Shown here piece after piece: positions 9,889 through 24,403 of a DNA stretch of 64,000 nt. The DNA is from Cinclus cinclus (Eukaryota > Chordata > Aves > Passeriformes > Cinclidae): assembly GCF_963662255.1 (NCBI RefSeq), contig NW_026912178.1:1488001-1552000 (forward strand), written 5' to 3'. The translations under genes were made by a program, and so were the position numbers. Position 1 is the first letter of the stretch, and the number at the start of each line of letters is the position of its first letter. Under the pieces are notes generated by a model that saw only the letters and a list, made by a program, of their open reading frames with translations, was not told where the DNA came from and searched no databases.

Positions 9889-10328
9889 ATTGTGACACCA
9901 CAGAGGTTAAGAGAAGCAAGGAACCATTGTGACCCAAGGGAGGCTAACAATCTAATGATCCCCAGTGACACCAGGGGTTGTAATAGGGCCAGGGATGAAT
10001 TGTGAAAGCATGGGGCCCAAGAAAAACATGGAAACATTATGACACCATAGAGGCCAAGACTCAAATGATTCATTGTAACACCAAGTGGCCTAAAAGGGCA
10101 TGGGATGCATTGTGACACCACAGAGGTTAAGAGAAGCAAGGAACCATTGTGACCCAAGGGAGGCTAACAATCTAATGATCCATTGTGACACCAGGGGTTG
10201 TAATAGGGCCAGGGATGAATTGTGAAAGCATGGGGCCCAAGAAAAACATGGAAACATTATGACACCATAGAGGCCAAGACTCAAATGATTCATTGTAACA
10301 CCAAGTGGCCTAAAAGGGCATGGGATGC
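9889..10328. repeat. B-B junction breaking the dimer pattern
   Basis: Two B units follow each other, at 9889 (with ccccagtgaca) and 10109 (with ccattgtgaca), both 220 bp and both with ggggcccaag. It is the only B-B neighbour pair I found. From here to the end of the window A and B alternate strictly. Confidence 0.85.
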
Positions 10329-12086
10329 ATTGTGACACCACAGAGGTTAAGAGAAGCAAGGAACCATTGTGACCCAATGCAGGCTAACTATCCAAGATTC
10401 CCTTTTGACACCAGGGGGCGCAAAAGGACCACGGATGAACTGTGACAGCATGGGGACCTATAGAAGCAAGGATTTATTATGACACCATGAAGGCCAAGAA
10501 TCAAATGATTCATTGTGACATCAAGTGGCCTAAAAGGGCTTGGAATGCATTGTGACACCACAGAGGTTAAGAGAAGCAAGTAACCATTGTGACCCAAGTG
10601 AGGCTAACAATCTGATGATCCCCAGTGACACCGGGGGTTGTAATAGGGCCAGGGATGAATTGTGAAAGCATGGAGCCCAAGAAAAACATGGAAACATTTT
10701 GACACCATAGAGGCCAAGACTCAAATGATTCATTGTTACACCAAGTGGCCTAAAAGGGCATGGGATGCATTGTGACACCATAGGGGTTAAGAGAAGCATG
10801 GAACCATTGTGACCCCATGCAGGCTAACTATCTAAGATTCCCTTTTGACACCAGGGGGCGCAAAAGGACCACGGATGAACTGTGGCAGCATGGGGACATA
10901 TAGAAGCAAGGATCTATTATGACACCATGAAGGCCAAGAATCAAATGATTCATTGTGACATCAAGTGGCCTAAAAGGGCTTGGAATGCATTGTGACACCA
11001 CAGAGGTTAAGAGAAGCAGGGAACCATTGTGACTCAAGGGAGGCTAACAATCTAACGATCCCCTGTGACACCAGGGCTTGTAATAGGGGCAGGGATGAAT
11101 TGTGAAAGCATGGGGCACAATTAATCATGGAAATATTATGACAACATAGAGGCCAAGACTCAAATGATTCATTGTAACACCAAGTGGCCTTAAAGGGCAT
11201 GGGATGCATTGTGACACCACAGAGGTTAAGAGAAGCAGGGAACCATTGTGACCCAATGCAGGCTAACAATCTAAGACTCCCTTTTGACACCAGGGTGCGC
11301 AAAAGGACCACGGATGAACTGTGACAGCATGGGGACCTATAGAAGCAAGGATCTATTATGACACCATGAAGGCCAAGAATCAAATGATTCATTGTGACAT
11401 CAAGTGGCCTAAAAGGGCTTGGAATGCATTGTGACACCACAGAGGTTAAGAGAAGCAGGGAACCATTGTGGCCCAAGGGAGACTAACAATCTAATGATCC
11501 CCTGTGACACCAGGGGTTGTTATAGGGCCAGGGATGAATTGTGAAAGCATGGGCCACAATAAATCATGGAAATATTATGACACCATAGTGGCCAAGACTC
11601 AAATGATTCATTGTTACACCAAGGGGCCTAAAAGGGCATGGGATGCATTGTGACACCACAGAGGTTAAGAGAAGCAGGGAACCATTGTGACCCAATGCAG
11701 GCTAACAATCTAAGAATCCCTTTTGACACCAGGGGGCGCAAAAGGACCACGGATGAACTGTGACAGCATGGGGACCTATAGAAGCAAGGATCTATTATGA
11801 CACCATGAAGGCCAAGAATCAAATGATTCATTGGGACATCAAGTGGCCTAAAAGGGCTTGGAATGCATTGTGACACCACAGAGGTTAAGAGAAGCAAGCA
11901 ACCATTGTGACCCAAGGGAGGCTAACAATCTAATGATCCATTGTGACACCAGGGGTTGTAATAGGGCCAGGGATGAATTGTGAAAGCATGGAGCCCAAGA
12001 AAAACATGGAAACATTATGACACCATAGAGGCCAAGACTCAAATGATTCATTGTAACACCAAGTGGCCTAAAAGGGCATGGGACGC
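10329..12086. repeat. Transitional block of eight units with divergent B subfamilies
   Basis: Units alternate A/B. The B units belong in turn to the aagtgaggct type (10549), attaatc type (10989, 219 bp), a gccacaataaatc type with catagtggcc and gttacaccaag (11428, 219 bp), and a standard B (11867). The A unit at 10769 has the rare ccccatgcagg, shared only with the unit at 58699. Several of these units have counterparts at 62656-63974. Confidence 0.8.
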
Positions 12087-14724
12087 ATTGTGACACCACA
12101 GGGGTTAAGAGAAGCAAGGAACCATTGTGACCCAATGTAGGCTAACAATCTAAGAATCCCTTTTGACACCAGGGGGCTCAAAAGGACCACGGATGAACTG
12201 TGACAGCATGAGGACCTATAGAAGCAAGGATCTATTATGACACCATGAAGGCCAAGAATCAAATGATTCATTGTGACATCAAGTGGCCTAAAAGGGCTTG
12301 GAATGCATTGTGACACCATAGAGGTTAAGAGAAGCAAGGAACCATTGTGACCCAAGGGAGGCTAACAATCTAATGATCCATTGTGACACCAGGGGTTGTA
12401 ATAGGGCCAGGGATGAATTGTGAAAGCATGGGGACCAAGAAAAACATGGAAACATTATGACACCATAGAGGCCAAGACTCAAATGATTCATTGTAACACC
12501 AAGTGGACTAAAAGGGCATGGGATGCATTGTGACACCACAGAGGTTAAGAGAAGCAAGGAACCATTGTGACCCAATGCAGGCTAACTATCTAAGATTCCC
12601 TTTTGACACCAGGGGGCGCAAAAGGACCACATATGAACTGTGACAGCATGGGGACCTATAGAAGCAAGGATCTATTATGACACCATGAAGGCCAAGAATC
12701 AAATGATTCATTGGGACATCAAGTGGCCTAAAAGGGCTTGGAATGCATTGTGACACCACAGAGGTTAAGAGAAGCAAGCAACCATTGTGACCCAAGGGAG
12801 GCTAACAATCTAATGATCCATTGTGACACCAGGGGTTGTAATAGGGCCAGGGATGAATTGTGAAAGCATGGGGCCCAAGAAAAACATGGAAACATTATGA
12901 CACCATAGAGGCCAAGACTCAAATGATTCATTGTAACACCAAGTGGCCTAAAAGGGCATGGGATGCATTGTGACACCACAGAGGTTAAGAGAAGCAAGGA
13001 ACCATTGTGACCCAATGCAGGCTAACTATCTAAGATTCCCTTTTGACACCAGGGGACGCAAAAGGACCACAGATGAACTGTGACAGCATGGGGACCTATA
13101 GAAGCAAGGATCTATTATGACACCATGAAGGCCAAGAATCAAATGATTCATTGTGACATCAAGTGGCCTAAAAGGGCTTGGAATGCATTGTGACACCACA
13201 GAGGTTAAGAGAAGCAAGGAACCATTGTGACCCAAGGGAGGCTTACAATCTAATGATCCATTGTGACACCAGGGGTTGTAATAGGGCCAGGGATGAATTG
13301 TGAAAGCATGGAGCCCAAAAAAACATGGAAACATTTTGACACCATAGAGGCCAAGACTCAAATGATTCATTGTAACACCAAGTGGCCTAAAAGGGCATGG
13401 GATGCATTGTGACACCACAGAGGTTAAGAGAAGCAAGGAACCATTGTGACCCAATGCAGGCTAACAATCTAAGAGTCCCTTTTGACACCAGGGGGCGCAA
13501 AAGGACCACGGATGAACTGTGACAGCATGGGGACCTATAGAAGCAAGGATCTATTATGACACCATGAAGGCCAAGAATCAAATGATTCATTGTGACATCA
13601 AGTGGCCTAAAAGGGCTTGGAATGCATTGTGACACCACAGAGGTTAAGAGAAGCAAGGAACCATTGTGACCCAATGCAGGCTAACAATCTAATGATCCAT
13701 TGTGACACCAGGGGTTGTAATAGGGCCAGGGATGAATTGTGAAAGCATGGAGCCCAAGAAAAACATGGAAACATTATGACACCATAGAGGCCAAGACTCA
13801 AATGATTCATTGTAACACCAAGTGGCCTAAAAGGGCATGGGATGCATTGTGACACCACAGGGGTTAAGAGAAGCAAGGAACCATTGTGACCCAATGTAGA
13901 CTAACAATCTAAGAATCCCTTTTGACACCAGGGGGCTCAAAAGGACCACGGATGTACTGTGACGGCATGGGGACCTATAGAAGCAAGGAACTATTATGAC
14001 ACCATGAAGGCCAAGAATCAAATGATTCATTCTGACATCAAGTGGCCTAAAAGGGCTTGGAATGCATTGTGACACCACAGAGGTTAAGAGAAGCAGGGAA
14101 CCATTGTGGCCCAAGGGAGACTAACAATCTAATGATCCCCTGTGACACCAGGGGTTCTAATAGGGCCAGGGATGAATTGTGAAAGCATGGGGCACAATTA
14201 ATCATGGAAATATTATGACACCATAGTGGCCAAGACTCAAATGATTCATTGTTACACCAAGTGGCCTAAAAGGGCATGGGATGCATTGTGACACCACAGA
14301 GGTTAAGAGAAGCAGGGAACCATTGTGACCCAATGCAGGCTAACAATCTAAGAATCCCTTTTGACACCAGGGGGCGCAAAAGGACCACGGATGAACTGTG
14401 ACGGCATGGGGACCTATAGAAGCAAGGATCTATTATGACACCATGAAGGCCAAGAATCAAATGATTCATTGGGACATCAAGTGGCCTAAAAGGGCTTGGA
14501 ATGCATTGTGACACCACAGAGGTTAAGAGAAGCAAGGAACCATTGTGACCCAAGGGAGGCTAACAATCTAATGATCCATTGTGACACCAGGGGTTGTAAT
14601 AGGGCCAGGGATGAATTGTGAAAGCATGGAGCCCAAGAAAAACATGGAAACATTATGACACCATAGAGGCCAAGACTCAAATGATTCATTGTAACACCAA
14701 GTGGCCTAAAAGGGCATGGGACGC
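12087..14724. repeat. HOR block of 2,638 bp opened by a gaggacct A unit
   Basis: It opens with an A unit carrying aatgtagg and catgaggacct, then a B with gggaccaag and gtggactaaa, then an A with aactatctaag. The same three-unit opening recurs at 14725, 16485 and 19125. This copy includes an A7 B unit (13406-13625 is the following A), a hybrid unit at 13626 and a divergent 219-bp B near 14190. Confidence 0.8.
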
Positions 14725-16484
14725 ATTGTGACACCACAGGGGTTAAGAGAAGCAAGGAACCATTGTGACCCAATGTAGGCTAACAATCTAAGAATCCCTT
14801 TTGACACCAGGGGGCTCAAAAGGACCACGGATGAACTGTGACAGCATGAGGACCTATAGAAGCAAGGATCTATTATGACACCATGAAGGCCAAGAATCAA
14901 ATGATTCATTGTGACATCAAGTGGCCTAAAAGGGCTTGGAATGCATTGTGACACCATAGAGGTTAAGAGAAGCAAGGAACCATTGTGACCCAAGGGAGGC
15001 TAACAATCTAATGATCCATTGTGACACCAGGGGTTGTAATAGGGCCAGGGATGAATTGTGAAAGCATGGGGACCAAGAAAAACATGGAAACATTATGACA
15101 CCATAGAGGCCAAGACTCAAATGATTCATTGTAACACCAAGTGGACTAAAAGGGCATGGGATGCATTGTGACACCACAGAGGTTAAGAGAAGCAAGGAAC
15201 CATTGTGACCCAATGCAGGCTAACTATCTAAGATTCCCTTTTGACACCAGGGGAGGCAAAAGGACCACGGATGAACTGTGACAGCATGGGGAACTATAGA
15301 AGCAAGGATCTATTATGACACCATGAAGGCCAAGAATCAAATGATTCATTGTGACATCAAGTGGCCTAAAAGGGCTTGGAATGCATTGTGACACCACAGA
15401 GGTTAAGAGAAGCAAGCAACCATTGTGACCCAAGGGAGGCTAACAATCTAATGATCCATTGTGACACCAGGGGTTGTAATAGGGCCAGGGATGAATTGTG
15501 AAAGCATGGAGCCCAAGAAAAACATGGAAACATTATGACACCATAGAGGCCAAGACTCAAATGATTCATTGTAACACCAAGTGGCCTAAAAGGGCATGGG
15601 ATGCATTGTGACACCACAGGGGTTAAGAGAAGCCGGGAACCATTGTGACCCAATGCAGGCTAACAATCTAAGAATCCCTTTTGACACCAGGGGGCGCAAA
15701 AGGACCACGGATGAACTGTGACAGCATGGGGACCTATAGAAGCAAGGATCTATTATGACACCATGAAGGCCAAGAATCAAATGATTCATTGGGACATCAA
15801 GTGGCCTAAAAGGGCTTGGAATGCATTGTGACACCACAGAGGTTAAGAGAAGCAAGCAACCATTGTGACCCAAGGGAGGCTAACAATCTAATGATCCATT
15901 GTGACACCAGGGGTTGTAATAGGGCCAGGGATGAATTGTGAAAGCATGGAGCCCAAGAAAAACATGGAAACATTATGACACCATAGAGGCCAAGACTCAA
16001 ATGATTCATTGTAACACCAAGTGGCCTAAAAGGGCATGGGATGCATTGTGACACCACAGGGGTTAAGAGAAGCAGGGAACCATTGTGACCCAATGCAGGC
16101 TAACAATCTAAGAATCCCTTTTGACACCAGGGGGCGAAAAAGGACCACGGATGAACTGTGACAGCATGGGGACCTATAGAAGCAAGGATCTATTATGACA
16201 CCATGAAGGCCAAGAATCAAATGATTCATTGGGACATCAAGTGGCCTAAAAGGGCTTGGAATGCATTGTGACACCACAGAGGTTAAGAGAAGCAAGGAAC
16301 CATTGTGACCCAAGGGAGGCTAACAATCTAATGATCCATTGTGACACCAGGGGTTGTAATAGGGCCAGGGATGAATTGTGAAAGCATGGAGCCCAAGAAA
16401 AACATGGAAACATTATGACACCATAGAGGCCAAGACTCAAATGATTCATTGTAACACCAAGTGGCCTAAAAGGGCATGGGACGC
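14725..16484. repeat. HOR block of 1,760 bp
   Basis: Eight units, no length change. It opens with the same marked A-B-A trio as the neighbouring blocks and lacks two dimers found in the 2,640-bp copies. Private variants include ggggaggcaaaagg with gggaactatag in the third unit and agccggg at 15631-15637. Confidence 0.8.
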
Positions 16485-19124
16485 ATTGTGACACCACAGG
16501 GGTTAAGAGAAGCAAGGAACCATTGTGACCCAATGTAGGCTAACAATCTAAGAATCCCTTTTGACACCAGGGGGCTCAAAAGGACCACGGATGAACTGTG
16601 ACAGCATGAGGACCTATAGAAGCAAGGATCTATTATGACACCATGAAGGCCAAGAATCAAATGATTCATTGTGACATCAAGTGGCCTAAAAGGGCTTGGA
16701 ATGCATTGTGACACCATAGAGGTTAAGAGAAGCAAGGAACCATTGTGACCCAAGGGAGGCTAACAATCTAATGATCCATTGTGACACCAGGGGTTGTAAT
16801 AGGGCCAGGGATGAATTGTGAAAGCATGGGGACCAAGAAAAACATGGAAACATTATGACACCATAGAGGCCAAGACTCAAATGATTCATTGTAACACCAA
16901 GTGGACTAAAAGGGCATGGGATGCATTGTGACACCACAGAGGTTAAGAGAAGCAAGGAACCATTGTGACCCAATGCAGGCTAACTATCTAAGATTCCCTT
17001 TTGACACCAGGGGACGCAAAAGGACCACATATGAACTGTGACAGCATGGGGACCTATAGAAGCAAGGATCTATTATGACACCATGAAGGCCAAGAATCAA
17101 ATGATTCATTGTGACATCAAGTGGCCTAAAAGGGCTTGGAATGCATTGTGACACCACAGAGGTTAAGAGAAGCAAGCAACCATTGTGACCCAAGGGAGGC
17201 TAACAATCTAATGATCCATTGTGACACCAGGGGTTGTAATAGGGCCAGGGATGAATTGTGAAAGCATGGAGCCCAAGAAAAACATGGAAACATTATGACA
17301 CCATAGAGGCCAAGACTCAAATGATTCATTGTAACACCAAGTGGCCTAAAAGGGCATGGGATGCATTGTGACACCACAGGGGTTAAGAGAAGCAGGGAAC
17401 CATTGTGACCCAATGCAGGCTAACAATCTAAGAATCCCTTTTGACACCAGGGGGCGCAAAAGGACCACGGATGAACTGTGACAGCATGGGGACCTATAGA
17501 AGCAAGGATCTATTATGACACCATGAAGGCCAAGAATCAAATGATTCATTGGGACATCAAGTGGCCTAAAAGGGCTTGGAATGCATTGTGACACCACAGA
17601 GGTTAAGAGAAGCAAGCAACCATTGTGACCCAAGGGAGGCTAACAATCTAATGATCCATTGTGACACCAGGGGTTGTAATAGGGCCAGGGATGAATTGTG
17701 AAAGCATGGGGCCCAAGAAAAACATGGAAACATTATGACACCATAGAGGCCAAGACTCAAATGATTCATTGTAACACCAAGTGGCCTAAAAGGGCATGGG
17801 ATGCATTGTGACACCACAGAGGTTAAGAGAAGCAAGGAACCATTGTGACCCAATGCAGGCTAACTATCCAAGATTCCCTTTTGACACCAGGGGGCGCAAA
17901 AGGACCACGGATGAACTGTGACAGCATGGGGACCTATAGAAGCAAGGATTTATTATGACACCATGAAGGCCAAGAATCAAATGATTCATTGTGACATCAA
18001 GTGGCCTAAAAGGGCTTGGAATGCATTGTGACACCACAGAGGTTAAGAGAAGCAAGGAACCATTGTGACCCAAGGGAGGCTAACAATCTAATGATCCATT
18101 GTGACACCAGGGGTTGTAATAGGGCCAGGGATGAATTGTGAAAGCATGGAGCCCAAGAAAAACATGGAAACATTATGACACCATAGAGGCCAAGACTCAA
18201 ATGATTCATTGTAACACCAAGTGGCCTAAAAGGGCATGGGATGCATTGTGACACCACAGGGGTTAAGAGAAGCAGGGAACCATTGTGACCCAATGCAGGC
18301 TAACAATCTAAGAATCCCTTTTGACACCAGGGGGCGAAAAAGGACCACGGATGAACTGTGACAGCATGGGGACCTATAGAAGCAAGGATCTATTATGACA
18401 CCATGAAGGCCAAGAATCAAATGATTCATTGTGACATCAAGTGGCCTAAAAGGGCTTGGAATGCATTGTGACACCACAGAGGTTAAGAGAAGCAAGGAAC
18501 CATTGTGACCCAAGGGATGCTAACAATCTAATGATCCATTGTGACACCAGGGGTTGTAATAGGGCCAGGGATGAATTGTGAAAGCATGGAGCCCAAGAAA
18601 AACATGGAAACATTATGACACCATAGAGGCCAAGACTCAAATGATTCATTGTAACACCAAGTGGCCTAAAAGGGCATGGGATGCATTGTGACACCACAGG
18701 GGTTAAGAGAAGCAGGGAACCATTGTGACCCAATGCAGGCTAACAATCTAAGAATCCCTTTTGACACCAGGGGGCGAAAAAGGACCACGGATGAACTGTG
18801 ACAGCATGGGGACCTATAGAAGCAAGGATCTATTATGACACCATGAAGGCCAAGAATCAAATGATTCATTGGGACATCAAGTGGCCTAAAAGGGCTTGGA
18901 ATGCATTGTGACACCACAGAGGTTAAGAGAAGCAAGCAACCATTGTGACCCAAGGGAGGCTAACAATCTAATGATCCATTGTGACACCAGGGGTTGTAAT
19001 AGGGCCAGGGATGAATTGTGAAAGCATGGGGCCCAAGAAAAACATGGAAACATTATGACACCATAGAGGCCAAGACTCAAATGATTCATTGTAACACCAA
19101 GTGGCCTAAAAGGGCATGGGACGC
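16485..19124. repeat. HOR block of 2,640 bp
   Basis: Twelve units, all exactly 220 bp. It contains two A units with ggggcgaaaaagg (18245 and 18685), a variant also present at 16045, which suggests dimer-level duplication inside the block. A units with gggacatcaag are frequent here. Confidence 0.8.
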
Positions 19125-20884
19125 ATTGTGACACCACAGGGGTTAAGAGAAGCAAGGAACCATTGTGACCCAATGTAGGCTAACAATCTAAGAATCCCTT
19201 TTGACACCAGGGGGCTCAAAAGGACCACGGATGAACTGTGACAGCATGAGGACCTATAGAAGCAAGGATCTATTATGACACCATGAAGGCCAAGAATCAA
19301 ATGATTCATTGTGACATCAAGTGGCCTAAAAGGGCTTGGAATGCATTGTGACACCATAGAGGTTAAGAGAAGCAAGGAACCATTGTGACCCAAGGGAGGC
19401 TAACAATCTAATGATCCATTGTGACACCAGGGGTTGTAATAGGGCCAGGGATGAATTGTGAAAGCATGGGGACCAAGAAAAACATGGAAACATTATGACA
19501 CCATAGAGGCCAAGACTCAAATGATTCATTGTAACACCAAGTGGACTAAAAGGGCATGGGATGCATTGTGACACCACAGAGGTTAAGAGAAGCAAGGAAC
19601 CATTGTGACCCAATGCAGGCTAACTATCTAAGATTCCCTTTTGACACCAGGGGACGCAAAAGGACCACATATGAACTGTGACAGCATGGGGACCTATAGA
19701 AGCAAGGATCTATTATGACACCATGAAGGCCAAGAATCAAATGATTCATTGTGACATCAAGTGGCCTAAAAGGGCTTGGAATGCATTGTGACACCACAGA
19801 GGTTAAGAGAAGCAAGCAACCATTGTGACCCAAGGGAGGCTAACAATCTAATGATCCATTGTGACACCAGGGGTTGTAATAGGGCCAGGGATGAATTGTG
19901 AAAGCATGGAGCCCAAGAAAAACATGGAAACATTATGACACCATAGAGGCCAAGACTCAAATGATTCATTGTAACACCAAGTGGCCTAAAAGGGCATGGG
20001 ATGCATTGTGACACCACAGGGGTTAAGAGAAGCAGGGAACCATTGTGACCCAATGCAGGCTAACAATCTAAGAATCCCTTTTGACACCAGGGGGCGCAAA
20101 AGGACCACGGATGAACTGTGACAGCATGGGGACCTATAGAAGCAAGGATCTATTATGACACCATGAAGGCCAAGAATCAAATGATTCATTGGGACATCAA
20201 GTGGCCTAAAAGGGCTTGGAATGCATTGTGACACCACAGAGGTTAAGAGAAGCAAGCAACCATTGTGACCCAAGGGAGGCTAACAATCTAATGATCCATT
20301 GTGACACCAGGGGTTGTAATAGGGCCAGGGATGAATTGTGAAAGCATGGGGCCCAAGAAAAACATGGAAACATTATGACACCATAGAGGCCAAGACTCAA
20401 ATGATTCATTGTAACACCAAGTGGCCTAAAAGGGCATGGGATGCATTGTGACACCACAGAGGTTAAGAGAAGCAAGGAACCATTGTGACCCAATGCAGGC
20501 TAACTATCCAAGATTCCCTTTTGACACCAGGGGGCGCAAAAGGACCACGGATGAACTGTGACAGCATGGGGACCTATAGAAGCAAGGATTTATTATGACA
20601 CCATGAAGGCCAAGAATCAAATGATTCATTGTGTCATCAAGTGGCCTAAAAGGGCTTGGAATGCATTGTGACACCACAGAGGTTAAGAGAAGCAAGCAAC
20701 CATTGTGACCCAAGGGACGCTAACAATCTAATGATCCATTGTGACACCAGGGGTTGTAATAGGGCCAGGGATGAATTGTGAAAGCATGGAGCCCAAGAAA
20801 AACATGGAAACATTATGACACCATAGAGGCCAAGACTCAAATGATTCATTGTAACACCAAGTGGCCTAAAAGGGCATGGGATGC
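19125..20884. repeat. HOR block of 1,760 bp
   Basis: Eight units, all 220 bp, opened again by the gaggacct A unit. The last four units (20005-20884) recur at 20885-21764 with an 880-bp offset, up to the final units, which differ (aagcaagcaacc here, aagcaagtaacc later). A private gtgtcatcaag lies near 20632. Confidence 0.8.
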
Positions 20885-23800
20885 ATTGTGACACCACAGG
20901 GGTTAAGAGAAGCAGGGAACCATTGTGACCCAATGCAGGCTAACAATCTAAGAATCCCTTTTGACACCAGGGGGCGCAAAAGGACCACGGATGAACTGTG
21001 ACAGCATGGGGACCTATAGAAGCAAGGATCTATTATGACACCATGAAGGCCAAGAATCAAATGATTCATTGGGACATCAAGTGGCCTAAAAGGGCTTGGA
21101 ATGCATTGTGACACCACAGAGGTTAAGAGAAGCAAGCAACCATTGTGACCCAAGGGAGGCTAACAATCTAATGATCCATTGTGACACCAGGGGTTGTAAT
21201 AGGGCCAGGGATGAATTGTGAAAGCATGGGGCCCAAGAAAAACATGGAAACATTATGACACCATAGAGGCCAAGACTCAAATGATTCATTGTAACACCAA
21301 GTGGCCTAAAAGGGCATGGGATGCATTGTGACACCACAGAGGTTAAGAGAAGCAAGGAACCATTGTGACCCAATGCAGGCTAACTATCCAAGATTCCCTT
21401 TTGACACCAGGGGGCGCAAAAGGACCACGGATGAACTGTGACAGCATGGGGACCTATAGAAGCAAGGATCTATTATGACACCATGAAGGCCAAGAATCAA
21501 ATGATTCATTGTGACATCAAGTGGCCTAAAAGGGCTTGGAATGCATTGTGACACCACAGAGGTTAAGAGAAGCAAGTAACCATTGTGACCCAAGTGAGGC
21601 TAACAATCTGATGATCCCCAGTGACACCAGGGGTTGTAATAGGGCCAGGGATGAATTGTGAAAGCATGGAGCCCAAGAAAAACATGGAAACATTTTGACA
21701 CCATAGAGGCCAAGACTCAAATGATTCATTGTAAAACCAAGTAGCCTAAAAGGGCATGGGATGCATTGTGACACCATAGGGGTGAAGAGAAGCAAGGAAC
21801 CATTGTGACCCAATGCAGGCTAACAATCTAAGAATCCCTTTTGACACCAGGGGGCGCAAAAGGACCACGGATGAACTGTGACAGCATGGGGACCTATAGA
21901 AGCAAGGATCTATTATGACACCATGAAGGCCAAGAATCAAATGATTCATTGTGACATCAAGTGGCCTAAAAGGGCTTGGAATGCATTGTGACACCACAGA
22001 GGTTAAGAGAAGCCGGGAACCATTGTGACTCAAGGGAGGCTAACAATCTAACGATCCCCTGTGACACCAGGGGTTGTAATAGGGGCAGGGATGAATTGTG
22101 AAAGCATGGGGCACAATTAATCATGGAAATATTATGACACCATAGAGGCCAAGACTCAAATGATTCATTGTAACACCAAGTGGCCTTAAAGGGCATGGGA
22201 TGCATTGTGACACCACAGAGGTTAAGAGAAGCAGGGAACCATTGTGACCCAATGCAGGCTAACAATCTAAGAGTCCCTTTTGACACCAGGGGGCGCAAAA
22301 GGACCACGGATGAACTGTGACAGCATGGGGAACTATAGAAGCAAGGATCTATTATGACACCATGAAGGCCAAGAATCAAATGATTCATTGTGACATCAAG
22401 TGGCCTAAAAGGGCTTGGAATGCATTGTGACACCACAGAGGTTAAGAGAAGCAAGGAACCATTGTGACCCAAGGGAGGCTAACAATCTAATGATCCATTG
22501 TGACACCAGGGGTTGTAATAGGGCCAGGGATGAATTGTGAAAGCATGGAGCCCAAGAAAAACATGGAAACATTATGACACCATAGAGGCCAAGACTCAAA
22601 TGATTCATTGTAACACCAAGTGGCCTAAAAGGGCATGGGACGCATTGTGACACCACAGGGGTTAAGAGAAGCAAGGAACCATTGTGACCCAATGTAGGCT
22701 AACAATCTAAGAATCCCTTTTGACACCAGGGGGCTCAAAAGGACCACGGATGTACTGTGACGGCATGGGGACCTATAGAAGCAAGGATCTATTATGACAC
22801 CATGAAGGCCAAGAATCAAATGATTCATTCTGACATCAAGTGGCCTAAAAGGGCTTGGAATGCATTGTGACACCACAGAGGTTAAGAGAAGCAGGGAACC
22901 ATTGTGGCCCAAGGGAGGCTAACAATCTAATGATCCCCTGTGACACCAGGGGTTGTAATAGGGCCAGGGATGAATTGTGAAAGCATGGGGACCAAGAAAA
23001 ACATGGAAACATTATGACACCATAGAGGCCAAGACTCAAATGATTCATTGTAACACCAAGTGGCCTAAAAGGTCATGGGACGCATTGTGACACCACAGGG
23101 GTTAAGAGAAGCAAGGAACCATTGTGACCCAATGTAGGCTAACAATCTAAGAATCCCTTTTGACACCAGGGGGCTCAAAAGGACCACGGATGAACTGTGA
23201 CAGCATGGGGACCTATAGAAGCAAGGATCTATTATGACACCATGAAGGCCAAGAATCAAATGATTCATTGTGACATCAAGTGGCCTAAAAGGGCTTGGAA
23301 TGCATTGTGACACCACAGAGGTTAAGAGAAGCAAGGAACCATTGTGACCCAAGGGAGGCTAACAATCTAATGATCCATTGTGACACCAGGGGTTGTAATA
23401 GGGCCAGGGATGAATTGTGAAAGCATGGAGCCCAAGAAAAACATGGAAACATTATGACACCATAGAGGCCAAGACTCAAATGATTCATTGTAACACCAAG
23501 TGGCCTAAAAGGGCATGGGACGCATTGTGACACCACAGGGGTTAAGAGAAGCAAGGAACCATTGTGACCCAATGTAGGCTAACAATCTAAGAATCCCTTT
23601 TGACACCAGGGGGCTCAAAAGGACCACGGATGAACTGTGACAGCATGAGGACCTATAGAAGCAAGGATCTATTATGACACCATGAAGGCCAAGAATCAAA
23701 TGATTCATTGTGACATCAAGTGGCCTAAAAGGGCTTGGAATGCATTGTGACACCACAGAGGTTAAGAGAAGCAGGGAACCATTGTGACCCAAGGGAGGCT

Positions 23801-24403
23801 AACAATCTAATGATCCCCTGTGACACCAGGGGTTGTAATAGGGCCAGGGATGAATTGTGAAAGCATGGGGACCAAGAAAAACATGGAAACATTATGACAC
23901 CATAGAGGCCAAGACTCAAATGATTCATTGTAACACCAAGTGGCCTAAAAGGGCATGGGATGCATTGTGACACCACAGAGGTTAAGAGAAGCAAGGAACC
24001 ATTGTGACCCAATGCAGGCTAACTATCTAAGATTCCCTTTTGACACCAGGGGACGCAAAAGGACAACAGATGAACTGTGACAGCATGGGGACCTATAGAA
24101 GCAAGGATCTATTATGACACCATGAAGGCCAAGAATCAAATGATTCATTGTGACATCAAGTGGCCTAAAAGGGCTTGGAATGCATTGTGACACCACAGAG
24201 GTTAAGAGAAGCAAGGAACCATTGTGACCCAAGGGAGGCTTACAATCTAATGATCCCCTGTGACACCAGGGGTTGTAATAGGGCCAGGGATGAATTGTGA
24301 AAGCATGGAGCCCAAGAAAAACATGGAAACATTATGACACCATAGAGGCCAAGACTCAAATGATTCATTGTAACACCAAGTGGCCTAAAAGGGCATGGGA
24401 TGC
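20885..24403. repeat. 3,519-bp HOR copy 1
   Basis: Sixteen units less one base. The order includes an aagtgaggct B, a gtgaagagaagc A, the attaatc B (21985) followed by the aagagtccc A, an A with gtactgtgacgg and attctgac, and a gaggacct A. The next 3.5 kb repeats it. The final B unit here is 220 bp, whereas in copy 2 it is the A7 form. Confidence 0.88.
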
